Below are positions 7,937 to 16,233 of a stretch of 64,000 bases of DNA, piece after piece (within the stretch, counting starts at the first letter, position 1; each line of letters begins with the position of its first letter). The notes under the pieces are model-generated. The model was not told where the DNA came from. It ran no database searches and worked only from the letters and a program-made list of their open reading frames with translations. A program made the translations under genes and the position numbers. Location: assembly GCF_900537075.1 (NCBI RefSeq), contig NZ_UNRA01000006.1, positions 163,430 through 227,429 on the forward strand. Direction: 5' to 3'. This DNA is from Tropicibacter sp. Alg240-R139 (lineage in GTDB: Bacteria > Pseudomonadota > Alphaproteobacteria > Rhodobacterales > Rhodobacteraceae).

Positions 7937-8497
7937 ATGCGTAATACTCTCGCCCTTGTCCTGACAGCTGGTGTCGCAAGCCCCGCGCTTGCTGCAAGCG
8001 GTCCGTTCGTTTCGCTGGGCAACACCGACTTTGTGGTGACGCTTGGCTTCCTGGTGTTCATCGGGGTGCTGTTCTACTTCAAGGTGCCCGGCATGATCGG
8101 CGGTGCATTGGACAATCGCGCTCAGGGCATCCAGTCCGAGCTTGATGAAGCCCGTGCACTGCGTGATGAAGCCCAAACCCTGCTGGCCTCGTTCGAGCGC
8201 AAGCAGAAAGAGGTGCAGGACCAGGCCGCCGCCATCGTGGCAGCAGCAAAAGATGACGCCGTTTTGGCGGCAGAGCAGGCTAAGGCCGATCTGGAAGTAT
8301 CGATTGCGCGCCGTCTGGCCGCTGCGCAAGACCAGATTGCATCGGCTGAGGCTTCGGCCGTCAAAGAGGTCCGCGATCAGGCCATCACCATCGCCATATC
8401 GGCGGCCAATGAGGTGATCGCCAAGCAGATGACTGCGGCGCAAGGCAACAAGCTGATCGACGCCGCCATCGCCGAAGTGGACACCAAGCTGCACTAA
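7937..8497 (+). CDS. atpF: F0 ATP synthase subunit b
   Basis: A 186-residue protein. The first about 20 residues look like a cleavable or membrane-targeting hydrophobic stretch ([18 protein letters not shown]), followed by the anchoring helix [20 protein letters not shown] and a long coiled-coil ([20 protein letters not shown] onward). It is the partner of b' in the peripheral stalk linking F0 to F1. It is the last gene of the operon and is followed by a strong terminator; F1 genes are not in this window. Confidence 0.95.
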   Translation: MRNTLALVLTAGVASPALAASGPFVSLGNTDFVVTLGFLVFIGVLFYFKVPGMIGGALDNRAQGIQSELDEARALRDEAQTLLASFERKQKEVQDQAAAIVAAAKDDAVLAAEQAKADLEVSIARRLAAAQDQIASAEASAVKEVRDQAITIAISAANEVIAKQMTAAQGNKLIDAAIAEVDTKLH

Positions 8498-8522
8498 GCG
8501 TGGCACCAGATTGACTTGAAAG

Positions 8523-8549
8523 AACCCGGCCCTGGCGTCGGGTTTTTTT
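8523..8549 (+). terminator. Rho-independent terminator of the F0 operon
   Basis: AACCCG (8523-8528) pairs with CGGGTT (8539-8544) and is followed by a run of seven T. It lies 26 bp after atpF and directly before intergenic repeat copy 3. Confidence 0.85.
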
Positions 8550-8580
8550 GTGGCTGACGAAGGGCCGGTGATCCGGGGGT

Positions 8581-8768
8581 GCTCCCGCCCGTCGGTGATG
8601 TTTCTGACGAAACACCTCCTCCCGTTGGGCCGGGCCTCGCTTCGCTCGGCAGGTGGCGTTTGTGGCGAAACGGGTGCCCCAAGCGGCACCACGCCGGGCT
8701 TTGCCCGGCGCTACGCCCAAAGCCGTTCGCGATGCTGACGAAGTCAGGATCGCTCGGGTGCGGGAGTG
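8581..8768 (+). repeat. Intergenic repeat, copy 3 (full length, plus orientation)
   Basis: Begins GCTCCCGCCCGTCGGTGA, hairpin TGTTTC-TGAC-GAAACA (8599-8614), then ACCTCCTCCCGTTGGGCC, a variable GC-rich middle, and ends CGCTCGGGTGCGGGAGTGC, whose complement (GCACTCCCGCACCCGAGCG) mirrors the start. It fills the space between the convergent atpF and GntR genes. Confidence 0.85.
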
Positions 8769-8799
8769 CCCCGTTCCCTTGATCGCAACGGGGGAACCG

Positions 8800-9570
8800 T
8801 TAGCCTTGCTCGGTTTTGTGTTCCAGCCGTTGTCGGGCGATTGCTTCATTTCTCTCGGCAATCTGTTGATCCGACAGGCATTGCTTGACGAAATTCAAAT
8901 GTGCCTCCACCGCTTCGCGCGCTCCGATCGGATCGCGGGCCTGCAGGGCGTCGTTGATTGCGTGGTGCTGGTCCAGGATCGAGGCGCGGGTGTGTTGCTG
9001 GTGGAACATGATGCGACGGTTGTAGAACACGCCTGCACGCAGCAGGTCAAACATAGACCTCATCATATGCAACATGACGACGTTGTGGCTCGCTTCGAGG
9101 ATTGCCATGTGAAACTGGGCATCCAGCCGCGCCTCTTCTTCGGATCCGGGGTTCTCGTTGGCCACGACCATCTTGTCAAAGATTGCCTGAATGACCTTGA
9201 GGTCACTGTCCGACCCCAGTCGTGCCGCACGTTCTGCCGCCAGGCTTTCGATGTCCCGGCGGAACGAGAGATAGTCGAACATCGCCTCGTCATGTGCCCC
9301 AAAGAGCCGCGTGAGGGCCGGGGAGAAGGCATTGCCCAGAACCTCGGCCACAAAGACGCCTGATCCCGCCTTGGCGCTCAGCAAGCCCTGTTCCTGCAAC
9401 TCGGCAATGGCGTCGCGCAGCGAGGGGCGCGAGACGCCAAGACGATCAGCCAATTCGCGTTCCGACGGCAGGCGTTCGCCCGGGCGCAGGATACCGCGCA
9501 GGATCAGCAATTCGATCTGGCGCACCACCGAGGTCGACAGTTTCTCGGGCTGGACTTTTTGAAAGGGCAT
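8800..9570 (-). CDS. GntR-family regulator, FadR (FCD) subfamily
   Basis: A 256-residue protein with an N-terminal winged helix (GERLPSERELADRLGVSRPS) and an all-helical C-terminal FCD domain with the metal/ligand histidine pattern (DAQFHMAILEASHN, then HHAINDALQARD and EAVEAHLNFV). FCD regulators sense carboxylic acids such as lactate, glycolate or pyruvate. It is divergent from an aminotransferase gene 174 bp away, with a palindrome 22 bp before its own start, suggesting autoregulation and control of the aminotransferase. The effector is unknown. Confidence 0.92.
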   Translation of the reverse strand: MPFQKVQPEKLSTSVVRQIELLILRGILRPGERLPSERELADRLGVSRPSLRDAIAELQEQGLLSAKAGSGVFVAEVLGNAFSPALTRLFGAHDEAMFDYLSFRRDIESLAAERAARLGSDSDLKVIQAIFDKMVVANENPGSEEEARLDAQFHMAILEASHNVVMLHMMRSMFDLLRAGVFYNRRIMFHQQHTRASILDQHHAINDALQARDPIGAREAVEAHLNFVKQCLSDQQIAERNEAIARQRLEHKTEQG

Positions 9571-9591
9571 GACCGGGGCCTTTGTGAAAAT

Positions 9592-9610
9592 TGGTCAAAA
9601 CATATGACCA
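9592..9610. promoter_or_regulatory. Palindromic site between GntR and aminotransferase genes
   Basis: TGGTCA (9592-9597) and TGACCA (9605-9610) form an inverted repeat with a 7-bp spacer. GGTC/GACC half-sites are usual for FadR-subfamily regulators, though the spacer is wider than typical. It sits just upstream of the GntR gene start. Confidence 0.5.
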
Positions 9611-9744
9611 CGGTGGGGGCGTGGCTGCAAGGGAGGAAAGGTCAGAGAAGTTGACCGATCACATCTGTTGTAACAAAGGTCAGCATGTTTGACTTAATGC
9701 CGAGTCTGCCTAGTCTGATCCGCAGCTTTAGAGGAGAGAGACAC

Positions 9745-10962
9745 ATGGAGCTTGAGGAGATGTTTGCAACACGTGCCGATCGGCTCAAAGCCTCGGAAAT
9801 CCGCGAGTTGCTGAAACTGCTAGACCAGCCCGACATCATCTCGTTTGCGGGCGGAATTCCTGATCCGGCGTTGTTTCCGGCCAAGGCGTTTCAGGCGGCC
9901 TTTGCAAAGGCGCTGGACCTACAACATCAGGCGAAGGCGCTACAATATTCGGTGAGCGAGGGGTATCTGCCGCTGCGCGAGTGGCTGGCCGCGCATATGG
10001 CTGGCATCAGCGTGCCGTGTGACGTCGACAACATCCTGATCACTTCTGGCTCGCAACAGGCGTTGGATTATCTGGGCAAGCTGATGCTGTCGCCGGGGGA
10101 TACGGCGCTGGTCAACTGGCCGACCTACCTGGGTGCTCTGGCGGCGTTCACTGCCTATGAACCGCGGTTTGATCGGTTGGATCTGGGCGCAAATCATAGC
10201 GTGTCCGAATATGGCGAGCGGGCCGAAGCCGAAGGCGGGCGGGTCAAGTTTGCTTATCTGTCGGCGGATTTTTCGAATCCTACGGGTGAGACCGTGGATG
10301 CGACAGGGCGCGAACGTCTTCTGGACATGGCCGAAGCGCTGGATTGCGCGATCATCGAGGACGGTGCGTATCAGGCGCTGCGCTACGATGGCGAAGCAAT
10401 CGCGCCGATCCTTGCGATAGAGCTGGCGCGCACCGGTGATCTGGAGGCTTGCCGGACGATATATTGCGGGTCATTTTCCAAGACCCTTTCACCGGGTTTG
10501 CGCGTCGGCTGGATCGTTGCTGCAAAGCCGGTGATTTCCAAGCTCGTGCTGATGAAGCAGGCCGCAGATCTGCATTCGCCAACAATCAACCAGATGGCTA
10601 TTCATGGCGTGGCTGAGAGGCATTTTGATACCCATGTGGCGACACTGTGCGCGGCTTATAGCGCGCGGCGGGATGCTATGTTGGCAGCCTTGGCGGATCA
10701 CATGCCCGAAGGGGTGGAATGGACTCGGCCCGAGGGGGGCATGTTTATCTGGATCACCTTGCCCAAGGGCATGGATGGTGCGGATTTGTTGGATCGCGCG
10801 ATCCGTGACCAGCGAGTGGCGTTTGTTCCGGGTGGGGCTTTCTTTGCCGATGGGTCGGGGGCCAACACGATCCGGTTGAGCTTTTCCAACTCGGACGAAA
10901 CTGCAATTGCCGAGGGCGTATCTAGGTTGGGGGCCGTTCTCCGTCGGGCTCTCTCTGACTAA
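9745..10962 (+). CDS. PLP-dependent aminotransferase (class I/II, LysN/2-aminoadipate type)
   Basis: A 405-residue fold-type I enzyme. Visible motifs are the N-terminal substrate loop DIISFAGGIPDPALFP, the Asn-Pro of YLSADFSNPTGETV, and the PLP-binding lysine in YCGSFSKTLSPGLRVGWIVA; the C-terminus has FSNSDE. This pattern fits the 2-aminoadipate/aromatic aminotransferase-like group. I chose ATG 9745 because GAGGAGAGAG lies just upstream; the longer frame from 9685 overlaps the promoter region. It is divergent from the FCD regulator and followed closely by a lipoprotein. Exact amino-acid substrate unknown. Confidence 0.9.
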   Translation: MELEEMFATRADRLKASEIRELLKLLDQPDIISFAGGIPDPALFPAKAFQAAFAKALDLQHQAKALQYSVSEGYLPLREWLAAHMAGISVPCDVDNILITSGSQQALDYLGKLMLSPGDTALVNWPTYLGALAAFTAYEPRFDRLDLGANHSVSEYGERAEAEGGRVKFAYLSADFSNPTGETVDATGRERLLDMAEALDCAIIEDGAYQALRYDGEAIAPILAIELARTGDLEACRTIYCGSFSKTLSPGLRVGWIVAAKPVISKLVLMKQAADLHSPTINQMAIHGVAERHFDTHVATLCAAYSARRDAMLAALADHMPEGVEWTRPEGGMFIWITLPKGMDGADLLDRAIRDQRVAFVPGGAFFADGSGANTIRLSFSNSDETAIAEGVSRLGAVLRRALSD

Positions 10963-10996
10963 GGATTTGTTAACCATTCCTGCCGACTGTAGCGGC

Positions 10997-11560
10997 ATGA
11001 TCCGGTTCTTTGGTTTTGTGGCCCTTTGGCTGCTTGTCGGCTGTGCCCCGCCCGAGGCGGGGTTCACGGCCGAACAGCCAGTGCAAAAGCTCAGCGTTGG
11101 CGGATATGCCGTTGAGGTTCAGATCAACGACGATGTGGTCAAGGCGCGTCGCCGGGTGTCGGATCTGCACAACACGGACGCCTACTATGTGGCATTGGAA
11201 CAGATGATGGGGAAGCTGTCGGGCTGTCCCATTGCCAAGGTGTATCGCGTCAGTCGGTTCGTGACTTGGGGTGTCAAGGGCTGCAACATGGAACAGGCGC
11301 GGGCGTTTATTGCCGAGGCCGACAAGATCGTGGCCGGAAATTCGCAAAAGAAGGCCGCCAACAAAGGCAAGCCGCAGTATGATTGTCACGAGTGGAGCTC
11401 GACCACATTCTCAAACGGGTCCGAGATTTGGACCAACATCACTTGCGAGCCTTATGGCGGTGATCCAAAGTTGAAGTATCTAACTTTGGAATGTGAGCAA
11501 ATTACCTGGATCACTGAGTCAGGAGATGGGCGGACAGATATGACGTGTGATCCGCAGTAG
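10997..11560 (+). CDS. Lipoprotein of unknown function
   Basis: A 187-residue protein with a lipoprotein signal (MIRFFGFVALWLLVGC, Cys 16) and a mature part with several Cys (SGCPIA, GCNMEQ, YDCHEW, ITCEP, LECEQ, MTCDP), unusual for a cytosolic protein and consistent with periplasmic disulfides. No recognised domain. It starts 34 bp after the aminotransferase and ends about 65-115 bp before smc depending on the smc start, so it may be read through from upstream. Confidence 0.7.
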   Translation: MIRFFGFVALWLLVGCAPPEAGFTAEQPVQKLSVGGYAVEVQINDDVVKARRRVSDLHNTDAYYVALEQMMGKLSGCPIAKVYRVSRFVTWGVKGCNMEQARAFIAEADKIVAGNSQKKAANKGKPQYDCHEWSSTTFSNGSEIWTNITCEPYGGDPKLKYLTLECEQITWITESGDGRTDMTCDPQ

Positions 11561-11626
11561 CAATATCTTGTGGATAACCTGCTGGCGTGGTCTAGATAGG
11601 GTGGCGTCGGCGTTGACAGGTCGGAA

Positions 11627-14600
11627 ATGGCTGCGCAGGCTGGTTTGGACAAGGAATCACCAAGGGCCCGCCATTTGCGCTTTTCCAAACTCCGACTGAC
11701 CGGCTTTAAAAGCTTTGTCGATCCGACCGATCTGATCATCGCGGACGGGTTGACCGGAGTCGTGGGACCGAACGGCTGCGGCAAGTCCAACCTGCTGGAA
11801 GCATTGCGGTGGGTGATGGGTGAAAACCGCCCCAAGGCGATGCGTGGCGGCGGGATGGAGGATGTGATCTTTGCCGGGGCTGCAACCCGGCCCGCGCGCA
11901 ATTTTGCCGAAGTTTCCTTGATCATGGACAATTCCGAACGGTTGGCGCCGTCGGGGTTCAACGACAGCGACCAGTTGGAGATCATTCGCCGGATCACCCG
12001 CGATGCGGGCAGCGCCTATAAAACCAACGGTAAAGACGTGCGCGCGCGCGATGTGCAGATGCTGTTTGCTGATGCGTCGACGGGCGCGCATTCCCCTGCA
12101 TTGGTACGGCAGGGGCAGATTTCGGAGCTGATCAACGCCAAGCCCAAGGCGCGTCGGCGTATTCTGGAAGAGGCGGCGGGGATCTCGGGGCTCTATCAGC
12201 GGCGGCATGAGGCCGAGTTGAAGCTGAAGGGGGCCGAAACCAACCTGACCCGCGTCGACGACGTTTTGGAGCAATTGGCGGCACAGTTATCGCAATTGGC
12301 GCGCCAAGCCCGGCAGGCGGCGCGGTACCGCGAGATTGGCACGTTGCTGCGGCAAGCCGAGGGGATGTTGCTCTATCGTCGTTGGAAAGAAGCCGACGAG
12401 GCGCGGTTGAGCGCCGAAGAGGTGCTGCGTGGGCGCACGACCGAGGCGGCCCAAGCCGAAGCAATGGCACGGGCTGCGGCCAAGGCGCGATCCACATCGG
12501 AAGAGGCCTTGCCGCCGTTGCGCGAAGAAGAGGCGATTGCGGCGGCGGTCCTGCAACGAATGCAAGTCGAGCGCGACGCGTTGAGTGATCAGGAGGCCCG
12601 TGCGCGTCAAACGATTGAAACGCTGACGGCACGGATCAACCAGCTGGGCCAGGACATTGAACGTGAGACCGGGTTGAACCGTGATGCGGGAGACACGATC
12701 GAACGGCTGGAATGGGAAGCCCGCGAGCTGGCCAAGGCCAGCGACGGGCAGACCGACAAGCTGGCCGAAGCCGCAGAGATTGCGCGCGAGGCCGCGAGCG
12801 TTTTGCAAGAGCGCGAGGATCACCTGTCACAGATGACCGAAGACGTGGCCCGTCTGGCGGCGCGGCATCAGTCGGCGCAGCGTCTGGTCGATGACAGTCG
12901 CAAGACGCTGGACCGGTCCGAGGGGGAAGAGGCCCGCGCTCGCGATGCGATGAACGAGGCCGAAATGGCCTTGGAGCGGTCGGTCGATGCTTACGGAGAA
13001 GCTCTGGACGCCGAGGAAGAGGCGAGCGAAGCGGCCGAGGCTGCTGAGGAGGCTTTGGAAGCAGCGGATGAATTGCGCAATGACACGCAGGCCCGCGAGA
13101 GCGAGGCGCGCGCGCAACGGTCCGAGGCCGAGGGCGAAGTGGGTGCGATCCGGGCTGAGACTACGGCGCTGGCCAAGCTGGTTGCGCGGGACACGGCCGA
13201 GGGCGGGCAGGTGATGGACTTGCTGCGCGTAGCACCGGGGTATGAGAAAGCCCTGGGGGCCGCGCTGTCAGATGATCTGCGTGCACCGTTGGCCGAGGAT
13301 GAAGGCCCGTCTGGCTGGGTGAAAGTGCCGGGGTATGACGCGGATCAGGCGTTGCCTGCAGGGGCGGAACCGTTGGCGCTGCATGTGTCCGGGCCGGATC
13401 GTCTGAGCCGCCGGATCGCGCAGATCGGAATTGTCAGCGCGGAGACTGGTGGGCGGTTGCAGGCCGCTCTGAAATCCGGTCAGCGGCTGGTTTCGCGCGA
13501 AGGCGATCTGTGGCGGTGGGACGGCTACCGGGCTTGGGCCGAAGATGCACCAAGTGCCGCGGCGATGCGGCTGGAGCAGCTCAACCGGCTGGAGGCTTTG
13601 AAGCAGGAGCTGGAGCGGGTGAGCGCCCGTGCTGATGGGGCCAGAGCTGCGCATGAGGCGCTGTCGCAACAGCTGGCTGATGTGACCGAAGCCGACCGTC
13701 GCGCGCGAGAGGCCCGCCGGGCCGCCGATCAGCGTGTGGCCGAAGCGGCGCGGGCGCTGTCCAAGTCCGAGGCAGACCGCAATCTGGCGCAGGGACGGTT
13801 GGAGACCTTGGGGCTGGCGGTGGACCGGCACAAAGAGGATGCAATGGCTGCGCGGGTGCAGATGCGTGAAGCCGAGAAATCACGAACTGAACTGGGCGAT
13901 CTGGATACAGCACGCCAGCAGGTCGAGGACATCAAGCAAACGGTCGAAGCGGCGCGCATCACCATGCTGACTCATCGCTCAGCCCATGACGAGCTGCGGC
14001 GTGAGGGCGATGCGCGCACCAAGCGCTCGCAAGAGGTGACCAAGGACATAAGCGGCTGGCGGCATCGGCTGGAGACGGCCGAAAAGAGGATCGCCGAGCT
14101 TGTCGAGCGTAAGGCAGCGTCCGAGGAAGATCTGGCCGAGGCGATGTCTGTGCCCGGCGAAATTGCCGAGGCGCGCGAAGAACTGGCGGAACAGTCCGAG
14201 GCTGCCGAAGAACGCCGCAAGGCCGCTGCGGATGCTCTGGCCGTTGGCGAGACGACCCATCGCGAGGCGATGCTGGCCGAGCGCGAGTCTGAGCGGCTGG
14301 CATCCGAGGCACGCGAGGCGAGGGCTGCGGCAGAGGCGCGGGCCGAGGCTGCTCGAGAGACCGTCGTGGCGGCGGCGGAACGGATTGCCGAGGATCAGCA
14401 ACTGACCCCGAACCAACTCCTCAACGAGTTGGATGTGGATCCCGACAGGATGCCCAATGCCGAGACATTGGAAGCAGAAGTCAACCGTCACAAGAGACAG
14501 CGCGATGCCATGGGCGCGGTGAACCTGCGCGCCGAGGAAGACGCGCGCGAGGTACAGGAAGAGCACGACACGCTGGCGGCTGAAAAGGCCGATCTGGAAG

Positions 14601-15130
14601 AGGCGATCAAGACCCTGCGCAACGGCATTTCCAGCCTGAACCGCGAGGGGCGCGAACGTCTGTTGACCGCGTTCGAGCAGGTGAATTCGAACTTTGCCAT
14701 GCTGTTCAAGCACCTTTTTGGCGGCGGCGAGGCCAATCTGGTGATGGTCGAAAGCGAAGACCCGCTGGATGCGGGGCTGGAGATTATGTGTCAGCCGCCG
14801 GGCAAGAAGCTGTCGACGCTGTCTCTGCTGTCCGGCGGCGAGCAGACGCTGACCGCGATGGCGCTGATTTTTGCGGTGTTTTTGGCCAATCCGGCGCCGA
14901 TTTGTGTGCTGGACGAGGTTGACGCACCATTGGACGACGCCAACGTCACGCGCTTTTGTGATCTGCTGGACGAGATGTGCCGTCAGACCGACACCCGGTT
15001 CCTGATTATCACCCACCATGCGGTGACAATGGCACGGATGGATCGTCTGTTTGGGGTGACCATGCAGGAGCAGGGCGTAAGCCAGTTGGTGTCAGTTGAT
15101 CTGAAGAAAGCGGAATCTCTGGTGGCCTGA
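11627..15130 (+). CDS. smc: Chromosome segregation protein SMC
   Basis: A 1167-residue SMC ATPase. Walker A GPNGCGKSNLLEALRW is near residue 47; two long coiled-coils flank a hinge around residues 520-660; the ABC signature LSGGEQTLTAMAL and Walker B PICVLDEVDAPLDD are near the C-terminus. SMC dimers with ScpA/ScpB organise and separate chromosomes. The usual family N-terminus is (M)RFSKLRLTGFKSF, which corresponds to a TTG at 11675; the ATG at 11627 adds 16 residues, so the start is uncertain. Confidence 0.96.
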   Translation: MAAQAGLDKESPRARHLRFSKLRLTGFKSFVDPTDLIIADGLTGVVGPNGCGKSNLLEALRWVMGENRPKAMRGGGMEDVIFAGAATRPARNFAEVSLIMDNSERLAPSGFNDSDQLEIIRRITRDAGSAYKTNGKDVRARDVQMLFADASTGAHSPALVRQGQISELINAKPKARRRILEEAAGISGLYQRRHEAELKLKGAETNLTRVDDVLEQLAAQLSQLARQARQAARYREIGTLLRQAEGMLLYRRWKEADEARLSAEEVLRGRTTEAAQAEAMARAAAKARSTSEEALPPLREEEAIAAAVLQRMQVERDALSDQEARARQTIETLTARINQLGQDIERETGLNRDAGDTIERLEWEARELAKASDGQTDKLAEAAEIAREAASVLQEREDHLSQMTEDVARLAARHQSAQRLVDDSRKTLDRSEGEEARARDAMNEAEMALERSVDAYGEALDAEEEASEAAEAAEEALEAADELRNDTQARESEARAQRSEAEGEVGAIRAETTALAKLVARDTAEGGQVMDLLRVAPGYEKALGAALSDDLRAPLAEDEGPSGWVKVPGYDADQALPAGAEPLALHVSGPDRLSRRIAQIGIVSAETGGRLQAALKSGQRLVSREGDLWRWDGYRAWAEDAPSAAAMRLEQLNRLEALKQELERVSARADGARAAHEALSQQLADVTEADRRAREARRAADQRVAEAARALSKSEADRNLAQGRLETLGLAVDRHKEDAMAARVQMREAEKSRTELGDLDTARQQVEDIKQTVEAARITMLTHRSAHDELRREGDARTKRSQEVTKDISGWRHRLETAEKRIAELVERKAASEEDLAEAMSVPGEIAEAREELAEQSEAAEERRKAAADALAVGETTHREAMLAERESERLASEAREARAAAEARAEAARETVVAAAERIAEDQQLTPNQLLNELDVDPDRMPNAETLEAEVNRHKRQRDAMGAVNLRAEEDAREVQEEHDTLAAEKADLEEAIKTLRNGISSLNREGRERLLTAFEQVNSNFAMLFKHLFGGGEANLVMVESEDPLDAGLEIMCQPPGKKLSTLSLLSGGEQTLTAMALIFAVFLANPAPICVLDEVDAPLDDANVTRFCDLLDEMCRQTDTRFLIITHHAVTMARMDRLFGVTMQEQGVSQLVSVDLKKAESLVA

Positions 15131-15176
15131 TCACGCATTGGTAGAAAAACCACATCTTCTCTGTTACGCTGCCAAT

Positions 15177-15554
15177 ATGCGTGTTGTTTATGCCTTTGTT
15201 ATCATTGTCTTGGCGAGCCCGGCCCTTGCGGATGAATTGGCATTGTGGCGCATTGGGGCGTCACGTTTCGGAACTGATTTTGCAACCGAAGGCAGCACAG
15301 TGTCCGGTTTGCAACAGATGCAATATGAACGGGATGAAGGCGGCCTGGACGGAGGCGAGCTTGCGGATCGTTTTGGGGATGGCGTGTCGGTGGGGGAGAA
15401 CGTCAAACTCCATTGGAAAGGCCATATCTGCGTTAACCTGCGCAGCCAGCCGGGAGAGTGCGACGTCCAGATCGACAAGGATGAGGTGAAATTGGTGCGC
15501 CGCCAGAACAAAGGGCGTCTGCCATTGATTTTCGAGTTTGGCATCCGCCCCTGA
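15177..15554 (+). CDS. Small secreted protein A with C-x3-R-x5-CD motif
   Basis: A 125-residue protein with a Sec signal peptide (MRVVYAFVIIVLASPALA, cleavage about residue 18). Not a family I recognise. The mature part has two Cys, C85 and C95, in HICVNLRSQPGECD. The next gene encodes another secreted protein with the same C-x3-R-x5-C-D spacing, so the two look like diverged tandem paralogues, probably periplasmic and disulfide-bonded. It starts 46 bp after smc. Confidence 0.7.
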   Translation: MRVVYAFVIIVLASPALADELALWRIGASRFGTDFATEGSTVSGLQQMQYERDEGGLDGGELADRFGDGVSVGENVKLHWKGHICVNLRSQPGECDVQIDKDEVKLVRRQNKGRLPLIFEFGIRP

Positions 15555-15609
15555 TCGCTTCACCGCAACGTGATTCCCATTGTGGCAAAGGGCACGGCAA
15601 GATCGGCCT

Positions 15610-15975
15610 ATGCGATATCTCTTGATCTTTCTGTTGGTGGCTGGACCTGTGACTGCAGCGGAGTGGGCCTTGCGTGATGGGGATGTTCCGTTGACGCAAG
15701 CCGAACTGGGGGCGTTAGAGGGGCGAGTGCTGACGTTCTATGATGACGGTCAATCCCTGTATTCCGCGGGGGGCGCTTATTCGTACACCTATGCTGCTGA
15801 CAATGGCGGAGGGACAGCATTTGGCACCTTTGCTGTGGCCGCAGATGGCAGTATTTGTACGGATTTCCGAAATGGCTTTCGACGGTGCGATCTGTTTGTG
15901 CACAGCAGTGGGCGGCTGGTACTGATCAACGAAAAAGGCGAGCGGTATCCTGTGCGACCTGAGCCGAATGATTGA
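15610..15975 (+). CDS. Small secreted protein B with C-x3-R-x5-CD motif
   Basis: A 121-residue protein with a signal peptide (MRYLLIFLLVAGPVTAA). The mature domain is predicted beta-rich (LTFYDDGQSLYSAGGAYSYT) and has C83 and C93 in SICTDFRNGFRRCD, then a strand GRLVLINEKGERYPV. The motif matches its upstream neighbour exactly in spacing. Function unknown; periplasmic location inferred from the signal. It is followed by a full-length intergenic repeat and a convergent gene. Confidence 0.7.
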   Translation: MRYLLIFLLVAGPVTAAEWALRDGDVPLTQAELGALEGRVLTFYDDGQSLYSAGGAYSYTYAADNGGGTAFGTFAVAADGSICTDFRNGFRRCDLFVHSSGRLVLINEKGERYPVRPEPND

Positions 15976-15992
15976 TACAGCAGGCCCGGGGG

Positions 15993-16210
15993 GCTCCCGC
16001 ACCCGAGCGATCCCGACTTCGTCGGCATCGCTAGCGGCTTTGGGCCGGGCGCCGGGCAAAGCCCGGCGCGGGCTCGCGTGAGGCCAGCGTTTCGTGAGCC
16101 GTCGAACTCGCATCTCCGGTTGCACTAATGCACCAACCGCCGAGCGAAGCGAGGCCCGGCCCAACGGGAGGCGGTGTTCCGCCAGGAACGCCACCGACGG
16201 GCGGGAGCGC
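15993..16210 (-). repeat. Intergenic repeat, copy 4 (full length, minus orientation)
   Basis: Starts GCTCCCGCACCCGAGCGATC and ends GACGGGCGGGAGCG, i.e. copy 3 reversed and enlarged to about 218 bp. Read on the minus strand the small hairpin is GTTCC-TGGC-GGAAC and the core is CCGCCTCCCGTTGGGCC. It separates convergent genes. Confidence 0.85.
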
Positions 16211-16233
16211 TCCCTCGACGGGCCATAGTAACG

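Noticed and set aside
13979..15019. Minus-strand ORF of 346 codons opposite smc
   Set aside because: Fully inside smc in antisense; composition follows the smc codon pattern and no motif is seen.
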